A model generated the notes under the pieces. That model ran no database searches. It saw only the letters and a program-made list of their open reading frames with translations, and was not told the origin of the DNA. A stretch of 64,000 nucleotides of DNA from Pinirhizobacter soli (GTDB taxonomy: Bacteria; Pseudomonadota; Gammaproteobacteria; Xanthomonadales; Rhodanobacteraceae), in contig NZ_JADZLQ010000001.1 in assembly GCF_015905305.1 (NCBI RefSeq), positions 1 through 64,000 of the forward strand, in the 5' to 3' direction. The number at the start of each line of letters is the position of its first letter. Within the stretch, counting starts at the first letter, position 1. Positions 35,479 to 45,700 of this stretch are shown piece by piece. Made by a program: the position numbers and the translations under genes.

Positions 35479-35567
35479 CCTGCGATTTGCTCACCTCCCG
35501 TCGTGCGCTACCATGCGGCCTAATTCGCAAGCGCATGGCGCAGGCAGCGCCGGTCTCAGGGGGAGTC

Positions 35568-35882
35568 ATGAAGCGCATCATGGGAGCGGTCGCACTGGCG
35601 ACCGCCTTGGCCGGCTGTCACACCACCGGCCAGAAAATCACCAACTTAAGTCCGGACAGCAGCCGCGACCAGGTCGTCGCCACGCTGGGCCGTCCGGATG
35701 CCTTGGGCACGATGGGGGATTTCGAGGTCTATACCTATCTGGCACGGCATCGCTCGCGCGTATCGATGGCGCACACTGACTACACCGTGGTGATGAAGGA
35801 CGGGCACGTGGTGCAGTTCGGGCCGGGGCTGGCTCGAAGGGAAGGGCTGCATGGGGTGGTGATCGTGCCGCCGGAGTCGTGA
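35568..35882 (+). CDS. Small BamE/SmpA-like lipoprotein
   Basis: 104 residues from the ATG at 35568 preceded by GGGGGAG. Signal peptide with lipobox ALAGC (C at residue 17) marks an outer- or inner-membrane lipoprotein. The mature domain follows the BamE-like pattern: LSPDSSRDQVVATLGRPDALGTMGDFEVYTYLAR..., then TVVMKDGHVVQFGPG. Members of this fold assist outer-membrane assembly or bind proteins at the membrane surface. It is divergent from the TolC operon, and may belong to the same envelope system, which is only suggested by position. Confidence 0.8.
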   Translation: MKRIMGAVALATALAGCHTTGQKITNLSPDSSRDQVVATLGRPDALGTMGDFEVYTYLARHRSRVSMAHTDYTVVMKDGHVVQFGPGLARREGLHGVVIVPPES

Positions 35883-35942
35883 GCGGGGATGGCGCCAGGC
35901 TGATTCGCCGGGTTCGGGGGCTGGAGCCTGACCATGCTGTTC

Positions 35943-36659
35943 TTAAGGCGTATTCATCAATTGATCCGCGGATGTTCCGTCCGCGGTCTTCATGGATGCC
36001 GCGCAGCTATAGAAAGCGAAGTTGAAATCATCCAGATAGCAGGCGGGGCCATGGGCTGTTGCCTCAGGGGGGCGCGTATCCCCTATGCGCTTGAAGAGCA
36101 TCTTGCCAGTGATTAGATTGAAATCCGTGTCGACCACGGCCGTTGTGTCGTGATCGGGTTCGCCACTGTTATCGGCCCGGTGCAACCTGACCCCGATAAG
36201 GCGAAGCCGGCCGTCCGCCTGGCGCTTGTACTGGTAGGCCCCCCACGCTCCACCTGTTGTCGATTCCACGCCAATGAACAGGCTGCCGCGTTCGATACGG
36301 ACAGACACCTGGACATCGCTGACATCCGCAGCCCTGGTCACCGCTTGAACCCGCAGGCGCCCGTCTGCCTGGCGCGCAAGGAGAACCACCTGAGGGCCAA
36401 GCGTCGGACTTTGACGCTGGATGACAACGGCCTGTATATCACCTATGCCGGCAAGCTCGCCGGTAGCCAAACCAGTCACTTGGTCTCCACCGCCGGCGAG
36501 GAATGCCTTGAATGCATCAAGGCCCGCGAAAATTTTTCCAGGCTCGACGGCCGCAGGAGAGTTGTCGGCAAGCGCTGGACAGGCCAAGGCTGCGCCACTC
36601 ACGAACAGTAGACAGGCCAGTCGTGGGAAAGCCAGCTTCGAACGACTCGTCGATGGCAT
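35943..36659 (-). CDS. Secreted protein of unknown function next to the giant adhesin
   Basis: 238 residues with a signal peptide (residues about 8-31, FPRLACLLFVSGAALACPALADN). The mature protein has short beta-rich segments (QVVLLARQADGRLRVQAV, GAYQYKRQADGRLRLIGV, the same QADGRLR phrase twice) and ends with two cysteines about a dozen residues apart (GPACYLDDF... and FYSCAASM) that may form a disulfide. No family recognised. It lies 135 bp after the giant gene on the same strand, so it may be expressed with it and act in the periplasm as a chaperone or processing factor. Confidence 0.7.
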   Translation of the reverse strand: MPSTSRSKLAFPRLACLLFVSGAALACPALADNSPAAVEPGKIFAGLDAFKAFLAGGGDQVTGLATGELAGIGDIQAVVIQRQSPTLGPQVVLLARQADGRLRVQAVTRAADVSDVQVSVRIERGSLFIGVESTTGGAWGAYQYKRQADGRLRLIGVRLHRADNSGEPDHDTTAVVDTDFNLITGKMLFKRIGDTRPPEATAHGPACYLDDFNFAFYSCAASMKTADGTSADQLMNTP

Positions 36660-36726
36660 GATTCATGTTCCATAAGTTGGCAAACAAGCAAAGCTCAGGT
36701 TACCAGCAAGGGTTGCCCAGGCACGC

Positions 36727-36790
36727 AAAAAAACCGGAAGACCCATCCGCCGTCCACGCGCGCCCGGTTAAAGGCGCGCGCGTAGATGGC
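36727..36790 (-). terminator. Terminator candidate after the giant gene
   Basis: On the minus strand a GC-rich hairpin (GCGCGCC/GGCGCGC around an 8-base loop, about 36757-36783) is followed downstream by a T7 tract (36733-36727). The tract is not directly at the stem, so efficiency is uncertain; it may limit transcription into the gene at 36659. Confidence 0.45.
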
Positions 36791-36794
36791 ACAC

Positions 36795-39700
36795 TCAATG
36801 GGATTTGGGCACGGCCAACCCCGTACGCTCCGACAAGTCATCCTGGGTGAGTGCCGGACCTTGAAGCAAAGCATTCCACCATGCGTCGCCGACATTGGCT
36901 GACGTACCGATACTTCCCCCAGCCGAACCCTGCCAGTCGATGGCCGACACACTGCTCGGCGCAGTGTCGTCGATCTGGCTACGCCGGACGACGATATAGC
37001 CACCGCTGGTCGACGACCATCCGTATGCCGACTGGCCTGCGGCGACCATCACGCTCTCGCCGTTCCAACAGCCTCCATTGGCAACCACATTGAGGCTGAT
37101 CGTCGCCGTAGCGCTCAGTTTGCCGTCGCTGACCATATAAGTGAATCCATCGGTACCCGAGTAGCCGCGGGCCGGACGATAGGTGTACGTACCGTCCCAG
37201 TTGCGCGTCAGGCTGCCGTGCGCGGCCTTGTTTAGGGTCAGGGTCAGGCAGTCACTGTCCACATCGTCGATCAGGCAGCTGAAGTCGATGCACACGCTGC
37301 CGTCCTTTTGCACCTGGAAGCTGGCGTTCCGCGCTGTCGGAGCGTGGTTTACCGGTACGACAGTGATGCATGCCATCGCCGTGCCGGAGTCGACCGTGCC
37401 GTCGTTGTCGCGGTAGGTGAAGCTGTCGGTGCCGTACCAGCCCTTGTTCGGCGTATAGGTGTAGCTGCCGTCCGTATTGAGGCTGAGCGAGCCGTGGCAA
37501 GGAGCGCAGACGATGCGGGAAGTGAGCTTGTCGCCGTCCGCGTCGGTGTCATTGGCCAGCACGTTGATTCGCACCGCCGTGCCGGCATTGGTGGTGGCCT
37601 GGTCATCGCGGGCCACCGGTGCGTGGTTCGGCGCCAGCACCGTGATGGTCACGATGGCGGGAGCCGACTTCAGCTGGCCGTCGTCGGCGATGTACACGAA
37701 GCTATCCGTGCCCACGAAGGCCGACTGGGCGGTGTAGCTGAAGCTGCCGTCCCCGTTGCGCGTCAGCGTCCCGTGCTTTGGCGAACTGGTGACCGTGGCG
37801 CGCAGGTCGTCGCCATCGACGTCGCTGTCGTTGGCCAGCACGTTGATCCGGGTGGACTGGCCGGCGCGGGCGGTCAACGCATCGTTGTTGGCGACGGGCG
37901 CCTGGTTCACGTGAGCCACGCGGATCCACACGGTGGCCGGATTGGAGTCGAACTGGCCGTCGTTGGCCGCGTAGACGAAGCCATCCAGGCCGTACCAGTT
38001 TGCATCAGGCGTATAGGTGTAGCTGCCGTCGGCGTTGAGCGCCAGGCTGCCGTGGCTGGGGCCGCACAGGATCCGCGCGGTGAGGGGATCGCCGTTGATG
38101 TCCCAATCGTTGGCGACCGGATTGACCTTCACCGAGCCGTTCTCGTTGACGTTCGCCGAATCGTCGAAGGCTAGCGGTGGCAGGTTCGGGCCGAGCACCG
38201 TAATGGTCACGGTGGCCAGGTTCGAATCCGCTTTGCCGTCGTTGGCGACGTAGGTAAACGTGTCGGTGCCTGTGTAGAAGCAATCGGCGGTGTAGCTGAA
38301 GCTACCATCGGCGTTGTGCACCACGGTGCCGTGCTTGGGTCCCGTCACCATGCGCGAAGCCAGTGCGTCGCCGTCGGCATCCCGATCGTTGGCGAGCACG
38401 CGGATCGTCGCGGTCTGGTTGTTGTGAACGCTGGTGCTGTCGTTTGCCGCCACCGGTGCCTGGTTGGCCGAAGCGACCACCAGGCGCACCGTAGCCACGT
38501 TGGACAGTGACTTGCCATCGCTGGCCTGGTAGGTGAGCGTGTCGGTGCCGTACCAATTGTTCGTCGGCACGTAGCTCAGGCTGCCGTCGGTGTTGCGGGT
38601 AAGCGTGCCGTGCGTTGGGCCAGACACGATCACCAGCGACAGCGGATCGCCATCGGCGTCGGTGTCGTTGGTGAGCGGGTTGAAGGTCAGTGGAAGGTTC
38701 TGCTTACTGTTGAACTGATCGTCGTTGGCGACCGGCACGTGGTTGGTGGCACGCACGGTGATGGTCACCGACGCCACCGCCGAATCCGCCTGCCCGTCGT
38801 TGGCGACGTAGCTGAAGCTATCGGTGCCGCTGAAGGCCGCATTCGGCGTATAGGTGAGGCTACCGTCCGCGTTCATCGTGAGCGTGCCGTTGGCCGGCTG
38901 GCTGATGATACGGGCGGCGAGGCCCGCATTGGCCGCCCGGCCCGAACCTGCGTTTGTGCCCGTGCTGTTGTCGATGTCGCTATCGTTAGCCAGCACATTG
39001 ATGGTCACCGGCACGCCCTGGTCGGTAGCGGCGGTGTCGTTCACCGCGACTGGCACATGGTTCACCTGCGTCACCGTCAGCACGATGGTCGCAACGTTCG
39101 AGTCAGCTGCACCGTCGTTCACCTTGTAGGTGAAGCTGTCGCCGCCGGCGTAGTAAGCCGCAGGCGTGTAGGTGAAGCTGCCATCGGCGTTGCGCACCAG
39201 CGAGCCGTGGACAGGGCCGCTGACGATCACCACCGACAGCGGATCGCCATCCACGTCGCTCGCATTGACGCGTGGATCGATGGCGACGGCGCCGTCCTCG
39301 GCCGCCGTGGCGCTGCCGTCCGCAGCCGTCGGTGCATGGTTAACCGGCGTGACGGTCAGGGCGATGGTGGCGACGTTGGAGTCTGTAGTGCCGTCGTTGA
39401 CCTTGTAGCTGAAGCTGTCCGTGCCGCGGTACAGCGCGTCCGGCACGTAGGTGTAGCTGCCGTCCGCATTGCGAGTGAGCGTGCCGTGGGCCGGTCCGTT
39501 GACGATGGTGACGGCGAGCGGGTCGCCGTCCACGTCGGTGGCATCGGTCCGCGGATCCAGCGTCAAGCTGCCATCCTCAAGGAGGGTGGCGCTGGCGTCA
39601 GCCGCGGTGGGCGCATGGTTGATCGGCGTCACGGTGAGGTTCACCGTGGCGACGTTCGAGTCCACCGTTCCGTCGCTCACCTTGTAGCTGAAGCTGTCCT

Positions 39701-42700
39701 CGCCTCGGTACAGCGCGTCCGGCACGTACTGGTAGCTGCCATCCGCCAGGCGGGTCAGGGTGCCGTGCTGCGGGCCGCTCACGATCACCGTGGTCAATGC
39801 ATCGCCATCCACATCGGTGGCGGCGATGCGCGGGTCGATCGCCAGCACGCCTTCCTCGGCCACTGTGGCGTTGATATCGGCGGCTGTCGGTGCGTGGTTC
39901 ACGGGGTCCATGGTGAACGTGAGCGTTGCCACGGCGGAACTGAGCTGGCCGTCGCTCAGCTGATAGCTGAAGCTGTCGCTGCCGCGGTACAGAGCGTCAG
40001 GTGTATAGGTGAAGCTGCCGTCGGCATTGAACACCAGGCTTCCGTGTTGCGGACCGTTGACCAGGATCGCCGTCAGCGGATCGCCGTCCACGTCTGTGCC
40101 GTAGTCCTGCACCTGACCGGTGAAGGCCTGCTCTTCCGGCGTATGCACCTGGGTGTTGACCGTGATTGGGGCGTGGTTGACGTGGATCACCACCAGGCCG
40201 ACCGTGGCCACCGGCGAGTCCGCCGTGCCGTCGTTTGCCACGTAGGTGAAGCTGTCGTCGCCGTAGTAAAGCGAGGCCGGCACATAGGTGTAGGTGCCGT
40301 CCGCGTTCTGGGTCAGCGAACCGTGCTGTGGCTGCTCGACGATGCGGTAGGTGAGGGCGTCACCGTCTGCGTCGGAGCCGAGCTGGCTCAGGTCGACGAT
40401 GGCGGTGCCATCCTCCTGCAGCGTCACCGTCAGGTCGTTGGCGCCTGGCGCATGATTTGCATGCGCAATGGCGAGGCTGACCGTGGCAACGTTGGACTGT
40501 GCCTTACCGTTGTCGAGCAGGTAGGTGAAGCTGTCGTTGCCGTAGTACATCGCGTCTGGCGTATAGGTAAAACTGCCGTCGGCGTTGAACGTCAGGCTGC
40601 CGTGTACCGGACCGGTGACGATGGTCGGCGTGGCGCCGGCCGCGTTGGTGTCGTTGCTGAGCACGTTGATGGTGACCGCGCTGTCCTCCTGGTCCTGCAC
40701 CAGGTCGTCGTTGGCTTGCGGCAGGCCCATCAAGGCTACGTCGCTAACGGTCACGTGGCTGCCCGTCGGGCCGAAACCGAGCAGATCGAAGGACAGGTTG
40801 ACCGCCGTGCCGGCCGTGATGCCACGCAGGTCGACCAGATAGGTGCGGCTGCCGTCGGCATTCGTGACGTAGCTGACGCCCTGGCCCATGTACGAACTCC
40901 CGTCGCCCTGTAGATTGAGCATGGCGTCGGTGCGGTTGAGGGCGATGGCGCCCCCCAGCGACGCGCCCGTCGCCGCATCCAGTAGCGCGGCTTCGAAGGC
41001 GTCCTCGGGTATGTCGCCTGGGTTCTGCAGGGCGGTGCTGCTGACGGTGAAACGCAGGAACTGGTCGTTGGTGCTTACCACGAAGACCTGGTTCAGGCGC
41101 GCCTGGCTTGTAGCGCTTTCGCCCAGCGTCACGCCGGCAGCGCTCACCTTGACGTCGCCGGTGCTGGTCCAGCCCTGCAGGCCGCTCATGCTGCCGTTCC
41201 GGAGCGTCGGATTGGCGGCCGCAGCATTGCCCGCATTTACCGTGGCTCCCGTCGTGCCTTGAGTTGTGGCAGTGGTCCCCTGCGTGACGGTGACAGGCCC
41301 CGTATTCGCCGTCTGCACTACACCAGCGTCGGCAGTCTTCAACTGACCGATCAGTTGCATCATCTGCGCAAGTTCGGCAGCCGTCGGCAGCCGTCGTTCG
41401 CCGGCCTTGAGTTCCGCACCCATGAAGTCGGAAGGATCGGCGCTGTGCTGTATGCCCAGCGCATGGCCGTATTCGTGGAGCAGAACGCTGAGCAGATCCA
41501 TCTTGCTGGCCGCCGCACTACCCGCCTTGGCGACCCAGACATTGGAATCTGCGGTGGGCAGGTAATCGTCATTATCGCCAATGCTGCCGAGGTACCAACC
41601 GTTGCCCGCTGCACTCAGGTCGAGAGAAATGACTGCCTGCGCACCCGTGCCCTGCGTCTGACCAACGACGCCGCCGGCAAGGTCGTCCATCGATCCCAGC
41701 GCGCCGACCGCTGCCTGGACCACGCCGGCCATGTCCGTGCCGGCCGCCGTCTGTGCCCAGGTGTTCACGTCGGTGATGGTCGGTGTAGTGACGATCGCGC
41801 CGTCGGCGTTCGCGTCGGTGTTGCCGAGAGCCACCGAGTCCTCGGTCAGCGGCGCAACGGTGACGATGGCCTGCCGCTGTGGTGGGCGCAGCGAGATGCC
41901 AAATTGGTTCTCGTACCCCTTCTTGTTGGTGGCCTTGATGCCCAGTGCACTGAGCACGTCGGTCATGTTGCCGTAGGCGTTGCCTTTGAAGATTTCTTTT
42001 TGTGCGTCGCGCCAGTCTTGTTCGCGCTTGGCCTCGTTCTTGGCCCTGGCGTTGATCGGCAACGTGATCTGGTTCTTGAAGGCGGTGTTGTCACCGAAAT
42101 TCACCGAGTCTGCGGCGACGGCCAGGTTGTGACCGTCGTGCATGGTGAAGAACCACGCAGCCGTGAGGACGGCCAGGCGCGGATCACTGGCGACCGCCGA
42201 CGGATCACTGATCAGGGTGCCATTGGCTGGCTGGACGAGCACGTCAGCCTGTGCGCGAGTGATGAGGCCAGCCGTGACCAGGCCGTCCACCGCGGCCTGA
42301 TAGTTCGCTCGTCCGGTGAGCTGGATCAGGCCGCGTCCGCGGAATACCCAGGCGTCCTGGTCCTTGGCGGCGCGCCCATTCACCCAGACGTTGCCATTGG
42401 TGGTCTTGTACACGATGTTGGCGATATCGATCTGGCCGGCTTCGCTTACCGCGGGGCCGGTGGAAATCTTGATTCGCGCTCCATGCGAATCGCGCTTGAT
42501 CGTGCCGTCAGGGTTGCGCTCGTAGACATCCGTGCGACCGTAGGAATCGCCCAGCGGTGGATTGCCGGCGGCCATGACCGAATAGGTATCCTTCAGTCCC
42601 TCGTGGTCGTAGTTGAAACCCTCGGTCTGCGCGTGCAGCCCGCCCGATTCCTCCTTGACCTGCGCAAGGAAGGCGGCGATGCGCTTGGGCGTGTCGATGC

Positions 42701-45700
42701 CGAAGGCTTTCATCGCCTCGTTGAGCGGGTCGACGTAGGGAGTGACCTCCGCCTCCGAGCGCCCCATGATGCCAGCCAGTACTTTCGCGGTCATCTTGTA
42801 GCTGATGCCTTCACCGCCCAGCAGTAGGCTGTTGGCATCGATCAGTCCAGTGGCCTGTTTGCCGTCGCCAAACAGTGCGGCGCGGATCAGATCCTGGTTG
42901 CCCGAGCCGGATAGCGGGATGTTGTTCCATGCACCGGCGCTGCTGCCCTGCTGCGTAGCCGTGTAGACCGCGAAGAAGTCGCCCAGGGCGTTTTTCTGGT
43001 TATTGACGCCTTGCGAGTTATCGGTGGCCGTGCCACTGGTGTTGGTGCGGTTCGGATTGACCAGCAGGTTGGCCAGCGTCTGAGCGTTAGTCTCATCCCA
43101 CGTCTTGGTGTTGAGCGCGTCCGTGATGCCACCGTTGTTCTGGGTCAGGCCGAACAGCAGTTCATCCGGATCGACCTGCTGCTGGTTGCCCTTGTCGGTG
43201 CCGGTGGGCTTGGAGGAGACATATGCCGGATCGATGCCCAGGTTGAGCGTCATGCCAAGTTCGCCGGCGCCGTTGAACAGCAGCGGCTGGCCGCCGTGCA
43301 TGGCGCTATCGGCCCCTGAGCCGGAGGCCACGCCGGCCGATGCGATCATCAGGTCGAACGTCCAGCTGGCGCCATATACCGAACCGGTCGCCGCCGTCTG
43401 CAGGTTCTTCCACTGCGATACCGTGCCCAGGCGCGTATTGCTTTCCTCGTAACCGCCCGACGATTTGCTGGCGAAGAACTGCATCCAGTGCGGCGCGTTG
43501 TAGGAGTTGAGCCATTTTGCGTCGTCGCCGTTCTGGGCCAGGGTCTTGAAGGCGTACTGGCCGAACGTGTTGTTGGTCGCGCTGTAGTTGACGATCTTGT
43601 CGAACAGCTGCAACGCGCGACCTTCGGCTTCACCGAGCACGCCGTCCTCCACGAATTCGGCCGGCTGGTTGAGTGCCGCGCCGTTCATGCCCATAGCCGG
43701 GATACCCAGGTACTTCAGGCGTTGCTCGACTCTCCATACGTCCAGCGCCTGCGCGTCGGTCGTGGCAGGCGCATCCACCTTGACGTCGCCCGACAGCGTG
43801 AAGGCCGAATAGCCGGGATTGTCGAGGTTGCGGTCGCCGGTCAAGGCATTGGTGCCCACGCCGGGCGCGTCCGTGGCATTCACGGTGAGGTTGATGCTAT
43901 GGCTGCCCTGCGTGACCCCGGCCAGATCCTTCTTGAGCGTGTAGCTGATGCTGAAGGTGCCCGTCTTCGGCGCCACGGCCTGGCCGAGGCGCAGGTTAAC
44001 CTCGTTGGCGTCGGTGATATTGGGCGCGACGTAGAACAGGCCGCTGCTGGCAAACCCGCTTCCATCGCTGATGACGCTCTGGGCCGTGCCGCTGCCACGC
44101 GTCACCAGGGTCATGTTGCGCGAGGCGATCGTCGCGGTACCGGTGTAGCGGTCAATTTGGTCGGGCAGGAACGAGAACTGGTCCAGGTTGGCCATCAGTT
44201 CGGTGATCTGGCCCTGCTTGGCTGCGACCTGGGCCTGCTCTGCCGGAGTCAGCTTCGCGTACGGTGACGGCAACCCCAGGATGGCGTAGGCGATGACCTT
44301 CTTGGCATCGATATTGATAATGTCGCCCAAGCGGTCGTAGCTGACGGCGACGTCGGTAGGCGGCGGATCAAAGGTCGTGCTGGCCGGCGGCGCCGCGTTG
44401 CTGCCGCCGGGCGGTGGGATGAGCTGCTCGGCGTCGCCAGGCAGCGTGATGTGCTTGGACAGGCGGTCCTGGTCGGGCAGCGCCAGCGCGGCCTGGATCA
44501 GCTCTTCCACGCTCCAGGCATGGTTCTGATTCGGATTCTGCTGGCTTTGCGTGATGTCGCTGCCAAAGCCGCCCTTGAGCTGGCCCAATAGTACTTGGCC
44601 GTCAGAGGAAACGCTGAGGTCGACGATGCCGTAACCGTCCAGGGGCAGCGTGGCACCGAGGAACTGCGGCGTACCGTTGATTCCGAACGGATCCTTGATG
44701 ATGCCGAGCTTGCCACCGACGTTCACCTTTTTGGCGCTGGCGCTGCCCCCTACTGCCACCGGCGGACCGAAGGGGGAGTAGATGAAGTCCGGCGCCTCGA
44801 ACATCGCCTTCCAGTACGGATCGTTGAAGTTGTAGTTGTCGTCCGCGACTATCGCGTACTCGACACCGTCGACCTTCACCAGCACGGCACTCTGCGCGCG
44901 CTGGATGTCGAGGCGGTCGATCTGGATGGCGTTGTCCGGCTGCGACATCTGGATCGCGGTCATGGTGGCCGATACGACGTGGCCATCGCCGTCGCGCTTG
45001 ATGACCAGCGTGGACAGGCCACGATTGTAGTCGGCGATGTCGGTGACGAGGAAGCGATCCGGATCCGCGGTGGCGCTGATCGTCTGCGGCGACTTGCCGC
45101 TGAGGCCGTCGCCGGGCAGCGCCGCGACGATGGGTGGCGCGATCTTGCCAGTGCGGAAATTGAGCGTGGACAGGTCCAGCACCAGAACGTTGCCGCGCTT
45201 GTTCGGATCGCCGAGCGAAACACTGTTCGGATTGATCGGTACCGCGACCACGAGCGTCTTGCCGTCCGGTCCGATGGTCATGCCGCTGATACCCAGTGGC
45301 GAAGCCTCGACACCGGTGCCCTGGATCGACACGCACTGGTTGTACGTCGGGCTGGCCGGATCGATGTCCATCACGCGCAGCTGGTTTCCCGCGGCGCCGC
45401 TGCCGAAGCTCTGGCCTTCGGCGATGAACAGCAGGTTGCCGGAAGACACGAGGCTGGTGATGTTGTGGCCGCCGGGTATGGCGATCGTGCTGATCAGCCG
45501 GAACGTTACCGTGTCGATGACGTATACGACGCCGTTGCCGCCGACGTAGCAGCGCGACAGGTCACCGGAGAAGGCGATGTCCTGGACTTTGTTGCCGGTG
45601 AGGTAAGTGCTGTCCAGGTCATTGGGTGTGCCGAGCAGGTCGAGCAGAGCTACCTGGGCGATTGCGCTCTGGTCGTGCTCACGCACGAACTGCACTCCGG

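Larger units (their letters stand above)
35230..35567. other. Divergent promoter region between the TolC operon and a lipoprotein gene
   Basis: About 340 bp, no gene supported. It contains the imperfect palindrome at 35422-35447 and a plus-strand promoter candidate at 35451-35478. No clear minus-strand -10/-35 pair was found for the TolC operon. Confidence 0.5.

Noticed and set aside
36795-37080. RTX-type or LPXTG C-terminal signal of the giant protein
   Set aside because: No GGxGxDxUx nonapeptides and no sortase motif were found; the tail ends in a serine/glycine-rich segment.
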